Shown here: positions 34,678 through 48,400 of the stretch, in pieces | Layout of the letters: each line of letters starts with the position of its first letter | How positions within the stretch are numbered: the stretch's first letter is position 1 | DNA from: Macrotrachela quadricornifera | Lineage: Eukaryota > Rotifera > Eurotatoria > Philodinida > Philodinidae | DNA: 64,000 nt | NCBI GenBank assembly: GCA_022393335.1 | Contig: JAJEKB010021117.1 | Span: forward strand, 296,017 to 360,016 | Reading direction: 5' to 3' | The notes under the pieces: model-generated | What the model was told of the DNA's origin: nothing | Seen by the model: only the letters and a program-made list of their open reading frames with translations | Databases searched by the model: none | Program-made: the position numbers and the translations under genes

Positions 34678-37600
34678 TTATTGAGTAGGACTTGTCGTTG
34701 CCTGAGTTTCATATGATCTGTCACGTTTAGTCAATCGTGTGTCTAAAGTAGGTCGCGGCTCGTTAGGATCATTCATTTTTACTCGTGTTATTGCTTTCAT
34801 TATCCATTGCAGTGATTCATTCATCTAAAGATGAGCAAGAAAAAATGTTTCTCAACAATAAAAAATCCAAAAAGTTTTACTTTTTCTTGATTTGAACGAA
34901 TTTCAATTAATGAATTACCCTAAATATTCAAAAGAACAAATGATTTAAAAAATTAAATAAAAAAATTTTCAAACTTCTGTATTCTTTTGAGTATTAGTAA
35001 GAGATGATTTTAATGTCATTATTTCTTCTTTCAAACTTGCTATTGTTTGTTGTTGATCATTAATTGATTTTATCATATCAGAACTATTTGAAATAATTAT
35101 ATAATTGACAAAAAAAAAATTATTAAAAATAAAATCAATATACTCGATAAGATCCGTTGTTTTCTTCGAATAATTATCATCAGTAATTGAAATACCTTTC
35201 TTTTTATTTGCTTCTAATATTGAACGAGCAGAACTATGAGTTGCAGCACTTTCAAATGCATCCCATCGAGTATTTCTTTTTTTTGGGTTTTTTGGAATCA
35301 TTTCTATATGATTTTTATACATTGATTTATATAAAGAATACAATAGTCATTAATCTTACTAAAAACTGATGTCACATTCTTTGTATTTGCAACATCTCCT
35401 TGACAACATATACGTCGAAGAGTAAGAAAAATTAATATAATATGTGGAATAATAATCAAAGGTGGATAACCAAATGGTGGACGTTCAAAATATTCTCGAA
35501 TAAATGAATAACGTTGATAACGCCAATGAAATTCTGTATTTTCTTGAACTTTATCAATTGTATGACTAAATTGAACAAGTAACTATTTAATTCAACGGTA
35601 TGAATTTGTTACTTACGTAAAAACAGCAATTAATAAATTAAGTATAAGAATATTTATAAATAACATATGAAATGCCAATAAAACATGAGTAGCTGTTGCT
35701 CCAGCTACAACTGATTCTGTGGCATTATCGATTTTATCTAAAAAAAAACTCGAATAATCTATATTATTATAAAATAAAAGATTTTTACCATCAAGTAATT
35801 CTTTATCAGAAAATTCTCCATAAATAAACCAATATGGTTCATAAAAGATTTGTTTAAAAATATCACTACCAGTAAATGGAACTTCATTGTAAAGAATTAA
35901 TGCTCGTGATACAACACCATATGCTGCTATTGCAATGAAAATCATATAAACAAAAGCAGTCAAATCTTGAAGCTATAATTATATAAATGTTTTTGATTGT
36001 TCTTTTCTCGCAATACAAAACTAAACAAACCATATTTTTAAGCATAAATAGTTTTGGTCCCACAGATTTTAGAACAATAATAAATTTAAGTGAACTAAGA
36101 TACCATAATTCAAGATCAAATGCCCAAATAATTCTATAAATAAAAATTCTAAATAAATCAATATGGAAAATATTTAACAAAACCTTGCAGTAGTAAGTAT
36201 ACTCTCAGTATAACCTTGATATCGAAAACCAAGACCAAGATAAAATAGTAGATAAGGTATAATAAAAAATATATTTGTGAAAACTGTTAGAAGAGTTGAT
36301 CCTGTTGAACCCCATCCTTCAATCATTCGTGTTCTATAGTCATGACTTAACTTTATTAAAGAATAGAAAACTTTTTTTTCAATAAAATAAATTATTCTTA
36401 CTTTTCGAACTTCTTCACATAACATAGTTGATACTGTAATAATAACATAAATTTCAGTCCAATGAGGTATTGTAAATGTATCTGGACTATCAAGATGATA
36501 AAGCATCATATAACTAAATACAAGTAAAAACCAAATATAACTAATCTAAAGAATACAAAAAAAAATACAATCTTTGAACAATTAATAATCGATTTATTTA
36601 CAAAATCATAGCACATTTTTGTCAATGGACTTCCATGAAAATATTTAAGTCGTAACCAATACATTTTCCATGATGTAGTTTTAATTGAATCTCCATCATT
36701 ATAATAATTAATACCGTCTGAAGATAACCTATAAAAAAAGAAAATTTATTAGAAAAATAGTCTTTCTGATAGATTAAATGTTGACTCACTGTTCATCTTT
36801 TGTTCTCTAAAAAAAAATAAACAGACTAAGTATGCATATTTTAATAAATATTTTTTTACATACATTTTCTTCTTCTTCACGATAAGGAATTAGTACCGGT
36901 GCTAATAGACCACCAGATAATAATGACAAAAATTGTAATGGTTTTGCGTATGTTTGCTGATTTGTAATAGATAATTTGTTATACCATACTTGACTTAATG
37001 CTTGATCAAAACAAGGTGTTCGAACTAATTTTACACTTTCACTGGATATAGCAACCTAAAATCATCATACAATAATGGCATATTGAGTGATATATGAAAA
37101 GAGAAATAACCTGCATGCATGTAATATTGCCAAATAATGGTATTTGTCGTAAAAGTAATTCACAAGCAACTCTTTCATTATATTCATAACATTTATCAAT
37201 AAACATTGCTGCATATGTTTCAAATTCAAGTGCATGATCTTCAAATTTTTCTTTATGATCAAGAATTATTGATGCTTTAGCATATCGTTTAAATATAGCT
37301 GAAGCTATAAGAGCAGCACAAATACGAGATGGTAGATGAACAAGAAATATTTTTGCCATTTCCGACATATCCATGAAAACAGACCATAAAAATAGATCAC
37401 GTAATAATTCATCTTTAGAATATTCAGATGCATTACTGCTAATTTTATTATTATGATTGAATAATATATCATCAGAAGTTGTTTGAAATTTACAGCAAGT
37501 ACATACATGATTTCTCATATCAATGCAGATACGTCTTTTATAACTGTCATTTTTATATGCATAGATTGATTTAACATATGCACCAATAAACTTATTTAAT

Positions 37601-39691
37601 TTATTATCAAGTGAGTCAGTCGTTGTATCAGATTGTTTACCAAATAATGTAGTTATACGATTTTCATGAGTCTTCATAAAAAAAATTATTATATGACAAG
37701 AGAAGAAATAAGATTAGAAATATACCTTGTTCATATGACTTCGACTTTTATGATATAAATCTGAAAGAAATTTATAACGTTGTGTTGTATCTTTGATATC
37801 TACTAAAGTACATGGATCAAAACCGGCGGCAAGAAAATATTCAATAAATTTTGGTCGATTCTTTTCAAGACATTCTACAAATAATTGTTTTTCACGTTCG
37901 AGATCTTCCTATAATAAAAGAAGAATAAAGTCAACATTATTGATAATTATTATTTTTACCTTAATTAATTCTCGTTTTTTCTTTATTCTTAAATTTTGTC
38001 GTACTTGTAGTATAGGTAAAGCTCCTTCAAAATAATTCCATTTAAGTGCCAAATTCACTAGTTTATCTTCGTCAATTTGTCGTTTTCGTTTTTGATCATG
38101 TGTGTCCGTTGAACTATCTATTTCATTTTTCTTATTTTTCACTATAATATAAAATATATTATTGAACATTTTTATTTATATCTTTTTCCTTTATCTCAAT
38201 AGATACCAGTAAATATTGCTTTAAAAATTGTTTCAGCTACATTACTATCACGATCTAATGAAAAAACGTTTAATAGATGACGATTTTTTTTATCTAAAAT
38301 ATTCCGAATTTGTGCTATTTTTGTGGACATATCTTGAGAATTGAGATCAGGAAGAAATTTCTGGATAGCTTTCTTGATTTCTTCATCGATTTGAATCCTA
38401 TAAAGAGATTTTGATGAAGAAAAAAATAATGAAACATTATAATGTATTACTGTTGATAATTTCTTTCAGCATTTAATGACTGATTGATTAATGTTGCAAG
38501 TACATCAGCTACACGGCCACTATCCTATATTTATATAAATTAATTATAAGTTTAAGTGTGAAATACGAACTTGGATCAATACAATCGGTCGTTGTTTATC
38601 GAGATCATTCTGAATAACTTCAAGAGTATTTACACCACCCTCAACAATGATTGTTACTGCATAACCTTTAAATATTTTCAATTATAAAGTATGCTATTTA
38701 AATAAATATTATAGAATAGAAGTACACACATGTATGATCTTCTTGTTGACATGCCACATCAACTAAAGCGTTACGTTGAGGATCACCAAGATATTCATTC
38801 AATTGTCCATCATCAAATAGAATACAATATGTATGATTTGGTTCTATTGTTTCTTTATCTTCTTGAAAATTATCCGGAATTTGTCGATGAACTAATTGAT
38901 TTAGAGCACTCTATGATGTTAAATTACACTATATACTTATTTAAGTATTTTTAAAAAACTTTTTACTTTATGTCTACTGCTTGTTACTCTAAGTTTAATA
39001 CGTGTGTCTTCATTGATAGTACCCCACATAGTCAATCCAATACATTTGACTTTATTTGAATCTTCTCTCAATAAACGATGATGTGAAATACCTTCACCCA
39101 CTAATTTTGAGACACCATTACTAATACCAGCAGTTAAAATCCAAGCATCTAGAAAGATCTGTCAATATAGAGTAATGATTAATTGTATTACTTACCGGCA
39201 GCAATAGCAGCATCAACGATACCTCGTATAATTTCTTTTTCAAGTCGTTCTGTCACTGTAAAATATTTTGCACCACCATATACACTTAAAACCAAATGTG
39301 GCTTTGGATTTTCTCCTTCACAATCAGCAACAAGTAAATCATAGATGACTTTCATTTGTGATCTAATATCGATTCGAAGAAATTTACAACCATTAGATTT
39401 TAGTTGTCCATATGTATCAACAGGAACTCTAGCACCATGAGCTAGAATACCATACTTATCAGGAGGAAACGTAGTTTTACCATTTGACTTTGCTGCTTTT
39501 TCTTGTAAAGATTCACCAGTGAAACTATGACGACGAACTAATCGACCACAAGGACATAATTTATCTGGATCATTAGAAGGAAACAATGATCGATTATTAT
39601 AAATTTTACATGTGCACGAAGTGAAGTTCTTTTCATTAATGTGTCTTGAAATAAGTTGTTTCCATGATGTTCTTACTTCGTTCATTTCCAT
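34678..39691 (-). CDS. TRPM-family cation channel
   Basis: 21 exons, about 1303 residues, all introns GT-AG. Exons: 39691-39196, 39148-38967, 38910-38730, 38665-38571, 38524-38451, 38397-38207, 38141-37960, 37908-37726, 37671-37111, 37055-36864, 36806-36790, 36728-36602, 36545-36402, 36350-36184, 36133-36031, 35972-35617, 35565-35360, 35303-35144, 35083-34975, 34919-34881, 34824-34678. The N-terminal half is the TRPM homology region (SLOG/LSDAT-like; CPCGRLVRRHSF, then AWILTAGISNGVSKLVGEG and VTIIVEGGVNTLEV). The helices run from about 36600 to 35620. The pore reads FYEPYWFIYGE, closest to the TRPM1/3/6/7 type, and S6 ends ILNLLIAVF. The TRP-helix region (NTEFHWRYQRYSFI) and a C-terminal coiled coil (SLKEEIMTLKSSL) follow. 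No kinase or Nudix domain exists; the protein ends SPTQ. It is likely a plasma-membrane divalent-permeable channel. Confidence 0.92.
36790..36806 (-). other. 17-base microexon of the TRPM gene
   Basis: Exon 11 encodes only RTKDEQ (the last codon completed by exon 12). It lies between introns 36807-36863 and 36729-36789. It has a proper acceptor (TTTTTAG) and donor (GTGAGT), and the flanking frames meet only if it is included. Confidence 0.7.
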
Positions 39692-42430
39692 CTATAATTT
39701 CCAATAATCACTAAATTATATTAAAAACATTTTTCATGCTGTTATCTCATTATATAAATGATAAACAATAGTCGTCAAAATTCTATGATATATAAACAAT
39801 AATATAACACTGTCAATTTTTATCAACATTTCCATAGTGATAACCTTCACAATTTATGACAAAGTTTTTCAAATAAGTAACTATAGATGCATTATCTTTT
39901 AAATAGGAAAAAAACAGTAAGAACATGTTTATTCAGTTACACGATAAAGAAAAACAGTTTTATTTAGTATTAAAAGAGAAACTTTCAAGACATTTTAAAA
40001 TAGTTACAGTCTAAACTGGTTTTCAGTGACAAGAAATGGCGCTACTATCAATTCATTACCTTTCTTTTTTCTCTGCTTACTCTTGAAATTTGTTCTTTCT
40101 TCTACTCATCTTTCATTTTACTTTTATGTCGCTTTTTTTTTTCTTTCTTTTATGTTGACATACATAAACATGGATGATTGAGGCCTGCAAAAAAAAATGG
40201 TAAATGTATTAATGCAAATATAGTTAGTCGATATAGACTAGCAATAAGAACATATAAAAATTCTACTATTGTCACCATTTTCAATTGAATACGATTGTAT
40301 TTTTAATCCTTTTCGTAGTAAATAGTAAACATTCTGAGACGATTCAATCACATAAATCATAATTCTATTCGAATTGTATAAAATATTAAATTGTAATTTA
40401 TTAAAATAGTGACTGTCGAATTTTATGAAACATCAAATAATATCTTTTCATATATAGAATATTCCAAAAGTTATGATCACTTAAGAAACACATAGAATAT
40501 CTTTAAAAATTAAGTTTAATTCAATAGACTTGTTTTTGTCTGAGAAAAGAGTTTTTATTCTTTAAGACAAAGTTCATAAATACTCTTAATCAAAGTATGT
40601 TACTACTAGCTCAATAATATAGAACAATATATAGTATTTTCCATCCAATTATTTCCCTAGAGAAAGTGCGAAGTTCAGAGTATTCATATACTAAGAAAGT
40701 CTGAGCAAGGTACTCATACCAATATGTTTACTGAGTTACTACTAGTATCATTACCCGCATCTGTATTTTTTACTATTTTAAACGATAGATAAACAAATCG
40801 AACTAATAAAGATAATTTCGTAGCGATTGATCGATATTTTAAAAAAAAGCAGTTGGAATATATAAACAGAGAAATGACGAACTATTGAATTTATAGATTT
40901 GTTGAATGAAAGAAAAAAAAATCGAATTTTAAAAGTTTATAAACGGAAATAGATGTTTTTTTTAAATGTTTCATGCTTTTCTTATGAACAGTAATATTCA
41001 ACGACAATTAAAATAAACTTAAATGGAATATTTAATTTAACCCAACAGCAATTTTTGTGCATAAACTCCGAAAGAAATGAAATTATCGATTTTCTTTATA
41101 TATAGAGAGAAATATGGTAATAAATCATCAGTTTTATACTTTTTTTAAAACTATTGTATTAGAAAACGCAAGAACTTAAAAATGGAAGGTCGAATTCGAT
41201 TTTAAACCTACTGCAATTTTTTCAACAGAGCATATAGAAATGTTCTGTAATAGTATCCAATTGACTCTTGGATCAGTATCTTCCAGCACCAATTCACTAA
41301 ACATTTTGTGACAAGATATCTACTAAAGTAGTACATAAGTACTTAAAAGCTCTTTAATATTCAAAAGTTCCTGTGACATACTAGTAGGAGGATACTTCTT
41401 TAGATATTCTTTACTCAATACATTCTCTAGGGATTTATTTTTTTACTGTTATTATTAACTTTAAATCATTATACACTTTTGTACGATATTCTGAGTTCTT
41501 TTGAGAATAGAGTCGATATGGTCACACTCTTTTAAATAACAAAATATCAGAATGAATTGTAATAAAACATCCGGAAGAGACTGCATTGACCAAAAGGTCA
41601 TTAGAGAAACAATAACAATAAATGTATTTCGATAATTTCATATGTACTATTTACTATGAAATTATCTTTTGAAATAATTAAAAACAATGAAGTTTATGAA
41701 AGAATTACGAATAAATATTAAAATTTTTCATTAACAATAGAAATGTCAGAGAATAAATAATAAAATTTATATTAAATTTGGTTGTTAATTATGGAACATT
41801 CTATCATTAAAAACAAAACAGAAAAAAAAGTGCAAAATAATTATATATTAATCTATTCTCAAGAGACAAAGTGTTATTTTCAATTGGCACGAAAAAAATT
41901 TAATGATAACAACGAACTTTATGATTTATATCCCTATGATTATAAAAGTTAAATTTTAATTTTAATATCTATTATAAACGAAGAAGTGATAGATTTAAAG
42001 ATTCAAAAAGAAAAATATGACCTTATATCTCTTCTCATGACTAGTATTTTGACATCATTTTTTATTTTATTTCAAATTTTAATAATAAATCGATTGTTTT
42101 TGTTGAACAATTTCCCAATACGTTACATATCATAATAGAACAATATACCCAAATGAATAATATTCATTTATTTTTTTTACCTTTATATTAGGTAATGACG
42201 TCGTTCTATCGTCAAATGATATTTCTCTAAAGACATTTTGCTTACGTATTTAATCATGATATGATTAAAATAAGTTCATGTATTCTCATGAGTTTAGAAA
42301 AGAAATATTATGAAATATATTTTCATATTTCATTCAGTCGTTTTCATCAATAAGTAAACGACACTTGATCATACTTGCACAACAACAAGTTAAAATATAT
42401 TCGTTATATTTTATTTTTTTTCTCGATATT
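39692..42430. promoter_or_regulatory. Shared 5' region of head-to-head TRPM and polycystin genes
   Basis: About 2.7 kb separates the two divergent start codons. It must contain the promoters and 5' UTRs of both genes. It is AT-rich, with T/C-rich blocks near 40055-40160 and no open frame of coding quality. No defined promoter element could be identified, and no repeat was recognised. Confidence 0.4.
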
Positions 42431-45400
42431 ATGAAGATTTCAATTTTTATTATTATTTTTTTAATAATCTTCATTAAAACAAATATTTCTCTTCAAACTG
42501 ACGGTAAGTTTATTATTAAATTGATTTTTTTCATTTGTTTAATATTAGATGAAAAAACTCTTCTCGATCGTTCAAAATCAAAAGTTGATTCTGATGGTTT
42601 TTATCATTTATCAAATTATGAATTTAAATGTTTTCGACAATTAGCAATATGTTCATCACATGGATGGTCATTAAGATTTAAATTACTTCTTAATCCATTT
42701 ACAATTGTTGATCGTGAACGTAAATATTTATTATTTAGTACAGGTGCACATGAACCACATGGTGATGGAATATTAATTTATTTATATCAATCAAAAAATA
42801 CATCATATTTAGAATTTGGTTTAAAAGAATTTCGTAATGATCAATTTGCATATTATTGGCAAGTTGAAGCTGATTTAGAAATAAATAAATGGGTTGATGT
42901 TGTAACAACAATTCAAGAACATACAACATCGGTTGGACAACATCATCAAATGACAATATTTTTTGATGGACATATTTATAAAGAAACATCAGTTGAAAAT
43001 TATACAGAAGTATTTGTATTTAAATATAATCAATTACATCCAAAAGATGCTATTGTTTATGGAAATGATACTGGTTTAGCTATGTTTGATGAGATTGTTT
43101 ATTATGAAAGAATTTTATCAGAAGAAGAAATTACTAATGGTTTGTATTGATTTAAAGTATATTAAGAATAATAGTAGAGGTATTATATTTCCTCATAAGA
43201 CTCTTTAAGCGTATCCCTTTCGACCATTAGAGAGTAAAATTTTGACAATTTTTTGTAAAAATCGAATAAAAAAATACCGACAGATCGAAAGACCAATACC
43301 TAGTTTACCATTATATGCAAGGAAAGTTTCTTAAAACTTCTTATAAGGAAATATAGTATCTCCACTACTACTTTTAGTATAACTCAAGAAGTGTTTTGTT
43401 TTTAATAATAATATAATTTATATAATTTTAGTTTCTCCGGATCGTATTTCATTGGGATGTTTAAAAGAAAGTGATCGTATTCATCAATATTTAATACCTG
43501 AAAAATATGATAATTGGCAACAATGTCGAGAAGAATGTCATAATAGAAAAATGAAGGTTTTTAAAATTTTATTAATTAATTAAGTTATTTATTTATTTAT
43601 TTTTAACTAGATTGCTTTATATTCATCAACAAATAATGAATGTGGATGTATTCAAAGTACTTATGAATTAGATAGTTCATTTAAATATGAGAAAAATTTT
43701 TGTAAATGTTCATTATCAACATTAAAATCAAATAAACAATGTCAAAATGATGGACGATGGTATGTAATATCTGTATCAAATGTTATTGATTTAATTGATA
43801 CAGAAGTTGGTATGTAATATATTAAATTATTTTAATAAATTATTTATAAATTATTTTATTTTATTTAAGGTCTTGAAATTAGTTTGGCTGATTCAAGTTT
43901 TCTTAAACATGGTCGAACACGTGTTCAAATTAATGAAGGTGTTGAAATTATGGTATCAGTTAAAAATGAACGAAATCTTGCTTCATTAACTGTTTATGGT
44001 GATATTGAAGGACAAGAAACTACAAATACAAATACAAATTCAAATTCAAGTTCAAATGAAATTTATATCACTGCTGGTGTTGTAAGTTTAATTATAAAAA
44101 AAATTTTTTTTTTAAATAATTTTACAAAACAAAAAAAATTAAAATCACTAGGTTAATCTTTCATGGAAAAGTGAAGGTGCAAAAAAAGTTCAATTTCGTG
44201 CTGATTATCGTCGAATGGTTAATAATGAAATGGCTGAATATCGTACAGTTTATGTTGATGTTGTTTATATTAAAACCGATTTACCATTACAATTTGTTCA
44301 TTTTTCACCTGATAATCGTAATGGTCATACTTATCAAAATTTTACTGTACAAACATTTGGTAAAGAAAAAAAATTAGAAAGTTTATTTTTATTTATTTTC
44401 TTTTTTTGTATAGGAAGTATACCAATAAATTGTACAGTTGATTATGGTGATGGAAATCGTCAAACAAATGGTACAAGTCGTCATCAATATTATACAGCTT
44501 ATTTTGCACGAAATTATACACGTTATGGACAATATAATATATCTGTACGATGTTATAATGAACGTAGTATAAATACAACATATTTAATACGAACAATTCG
44601 ACGAGAAAAAATGATTCAAAAAATGATTATTTATAAAGATGTAATGGAATCACCAACAGCAAGTCGTTTTAATTTAATATCACATGAAGATTATTCATTT
44701 CAACATGCTAATTGTTTATATTTAAGAAATATGATTACAAATGAAAAAATGAAATTAATTTGGAGAAAAAAAAGTTTAGAAATTATTCCAAATGAGGTAA
44801 AAATTATTCATAAATACTTTTTTATATTAATTTGAGATAAATTCGTACAATCATTGATCTTACTAGTTGACTCCCATAGACTTACTGCCCACCAACAAAA
44901 TATCCTATAAGAAGAAAACATTCATTTTTTTAATTTAGCCATTACCACTTGGTAAATATTTATTTCAACTTGAATGTGATTCTGTTCCATTACAACCCTA
45001 TTATATTAATATTCAACCAGCAATACGTTCATTAGATATCGAAGCATCTCAAACGACAATAAAAAGTGGTCAATCAGTAGAATATTCCATAACTCTTGAA
45101 CCAACATTAGATTTAACAATTATTTTTGATTGTGGTACATCTAAAACTCCATTACAAATAATTCATATTCAACGAACAACTGATATGTCACCAATTAATG
45201 TTGCTAATTGTACTTATTCTAAACCAGGTCAATATCATCCATTAGTTAGTGCAATAAATCGTATAAATTTAGCAAATCAATCAATACGTATTTCTGTTGA
45301 AGAACCATTATCACAATTTAAAGTTGAAATTGAAGATCGTTCAGATATAAATCAATTAACATTAGTTACAATTCGTGCATTAGAACATATACCATTTGAA

Positions 45401-48400
45401 GGTATGTTTACATTAACTATTGTTGATAGTACAAGTATAAATGAAAAGAATCAAACACGTACTGAACGTGTACAATTATTTAAATCAAATAATTTTACTG
45501 AACAATTTTATATGAATATAACAACATATGGAAGACAAACATTACATGTACAAGGTGGAGATTTACCAACAATACGTGAAGCACAAACAACATTTACTAT
45601 TGGAACAGATATAACAACAAAACCACAAGTTTATATTATGAATCAAATGGCTTTAATTAATGAAGATTTTATTTGGATTGATATACAATGGATTAATGGA
45701 ATTGGTTTTGATATACAAATTGATTTTGGAAATGAAAAAAAAGTTTTTATTCGTTATGGACAATTTATTATAAGTCAATTGAATCAAACAATTAAGAAAC
45801 CTGATGGAATACATGATATACAATGGAAAAGACTTAGTAATAAACATTTACAAGTTGGATATAAGTAAGAGATATTTAGTTTTTTAGTAATAGAATCAAA
45901 TTATATAAATCATTAACTTCATTGAAATAAATATTTTTTCTCTATATAGATTTACAAAAGCTGGTACATATAAAATTGATGTAACTTTTATTCAACCATC
46001 TTCAAAACTTCTTACAGTTGAAATAAAATGTCCAACAGTAACTATTGTTAAAGGTATAACTCAATCAGATGAAGTATGTTTTAAAGAACAAGATTTTTCT
46101 TTAACATCTTCAAATGCTATTAATAATGTCACGTCATCATCACTAACACTTCTTTTACCATATATTCTTCAACATAATCTTGAACCAATAATAATAACAA
46201 ATTGTCCTGAAAATGATCTTCTTTATTCATTTTATCTTGTATCAATTGATGCAACACAATGGAAATATTCACGTATACAACGATATACACATTCGATAAA
46301 TCAAATATTTCCTGAAACATTTCTTAATAATTATTGTTCTGAACTTGGACCAAAATCAACATTAACTATTGAACCAAAATCACTTTCACATGGTTATTAT
46401 TTATCTGTTTTTACAGTTACTACAAGTTCAAATTTAGCAGATTTTCGACAATTTATTCAACCAATTGAAATAATACGTTCAAATTTAATAACAAATTTTA
46501 GTGGAAATGAAACAATTAGAAATGATGGTGAAGTTATTAAACTTGATTTTTATTCTTCAACAACTGATCCTGATAATACAGAATTTGATCGTCGAAAACT
46601 TAATTTTACTTTATTATGTTATCCTGAATATCTACATTCATCAACAATTTCTTCAAATACATTTCAATTAGGTTCAACAAGACCAACAGAAACAAATCTA
46701 CACAATTCTAATAGTTGGTCTATACAATGGAGTAATTTAACATTAATGTTACGTCGTCCAGAATTAAATATACAAATATATGAAAATCAATGTTTTTCAT
46801 CAAATAGTAAACTTATAAAAACTAAAGAATTAATACAGTTTGATCCAAAAACAAAAATATTTAATATTAGTGAACATGATTTAGAATTTAATAATGGTAC
46901 ACTTTATTTTTTACTTATTGTTCGACATTTAGTTGATGGAAGACAATTAATAACACGTTTAAAAATAAATAAACAAACACATTTTATATTTGATAATGCT
47001 GATTTAAATGCATTAGAAGAAGTTATGGAAAATTTAAATGATTTAGCTGCAGCAAATCCAAAAAAAGCTGTAGAATTAATTACTGGTTTAGCAGATAAAC
47101 TTAATGAAATGAGTGATAATTCTGTAAGTGAATATATTTCATTTTAAATTTTTAATATTTTTTTTTTAAATAGACTACGGGAGATAATAGTGAAGACGAA
47201 CTCAAAGCAATGAATGAAAGAATGGCATCTGTAAGTTAAAAAGTATCATTTTTTAATTAAATTAAATCTTAATATTAGATGCGATCAAAAATGTTAACAT
47301 CAATGGGTACAGTGTTAGATTCATCAAAAGAAGCAAGTATGGTTGATAAAGCAGTTAAAGCTAGTGCAACAGTTACAGCAAATAGTGATCAAATGCCATT
47401 AAATAATCAAGTTCGATTATTTTCTTATATCTTTTATATATATTTATTGTTCATTATAGGAAAAAGGTGCCAGTATTATTGAAAAAATTGGTTCGAAAGT
47501 AAAAGATTTGGAAATAGAAGATGAGAATGTTGTTTCTGATCTTGCAACATGTTTGTATCATTATTATATTAATATTTATATTTTTGTTTACATAAACTTC
47601 GTTGATTTTTAGCATTAATGAATGTTGGTGGTAATGTACTTCAAGCAGCATCAAAAGTTGTTACAAAAGATAGAGATAGTGATCCTGGTGCCATTATTGA
47701 GGTTGAAATATTTTTTTTTTAATTTAAATTTATTTAAATAATATATATAGAATCTTGAATCCGATATGAAAGACTCTGAAGATGATGAAACAGATACAAA
47801 AGTTCTTTATGCTCCAACACAATTTTATGATGCTTGTGATGATTGTGATACATTACCTGAAGAACGATGGGAAGAATATCGACTTAAATTAGAAGAAACA
47901 AAAAAAACAATTATTGAAGGACGAGAACGAGTATAAATTTAGATTTATTTTATTAAAATTTTTCTTTTCTCTTTTTTTTTTCATAGGCTTCAAATATAGC
48001 TAAACGAAGTTCTAGTGGTTTATTTACAGTTGGTGATGTTTTAGCAAATCATGCGTCATCAAATGAAACTAAAACACTTGAAAGTAAAACAATGTCAATG
48101 ACACTTACAAAAGCATCACCTGATGGTTTGAATTTTACCACAATTTTCGAAAAAAAAAATATAAAACTTTTTTTTTTGTTCTTTTGTATATTAAAAAGGT
48201 AAATCAAGTTTATCAGCTGGTGATACAAGTATTCGTTTACCTGGTTTATCTGATTTAAATTCTGGATCAGATTCATCCAATATATTTACAAAAGTACTTG
48301 AATCAAAAAATAATCCATATGCAAGTGCACATGGACATTCTAATGTACAAGGTAGTGTTGTTACAATTATTTTATCAAGACCAGATGGTTCAGAAATGCC

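Noticed and set aside
36134..36183. Alternative acceptor giving a 35-base TRPM intron (36149-36183)
   Set aside because: Both acceptors keep the frame, but the 50-base intron matches the usual intron size here and gives ARIIWAFDLELW, closer to TRPM proteins.
42365..42430. Upstream in-frame start for the polycystin gene
   Set aside because: The ATG at 42431 gives a standard signal peptide; the extension adds 22 residues ahead of it without known function.
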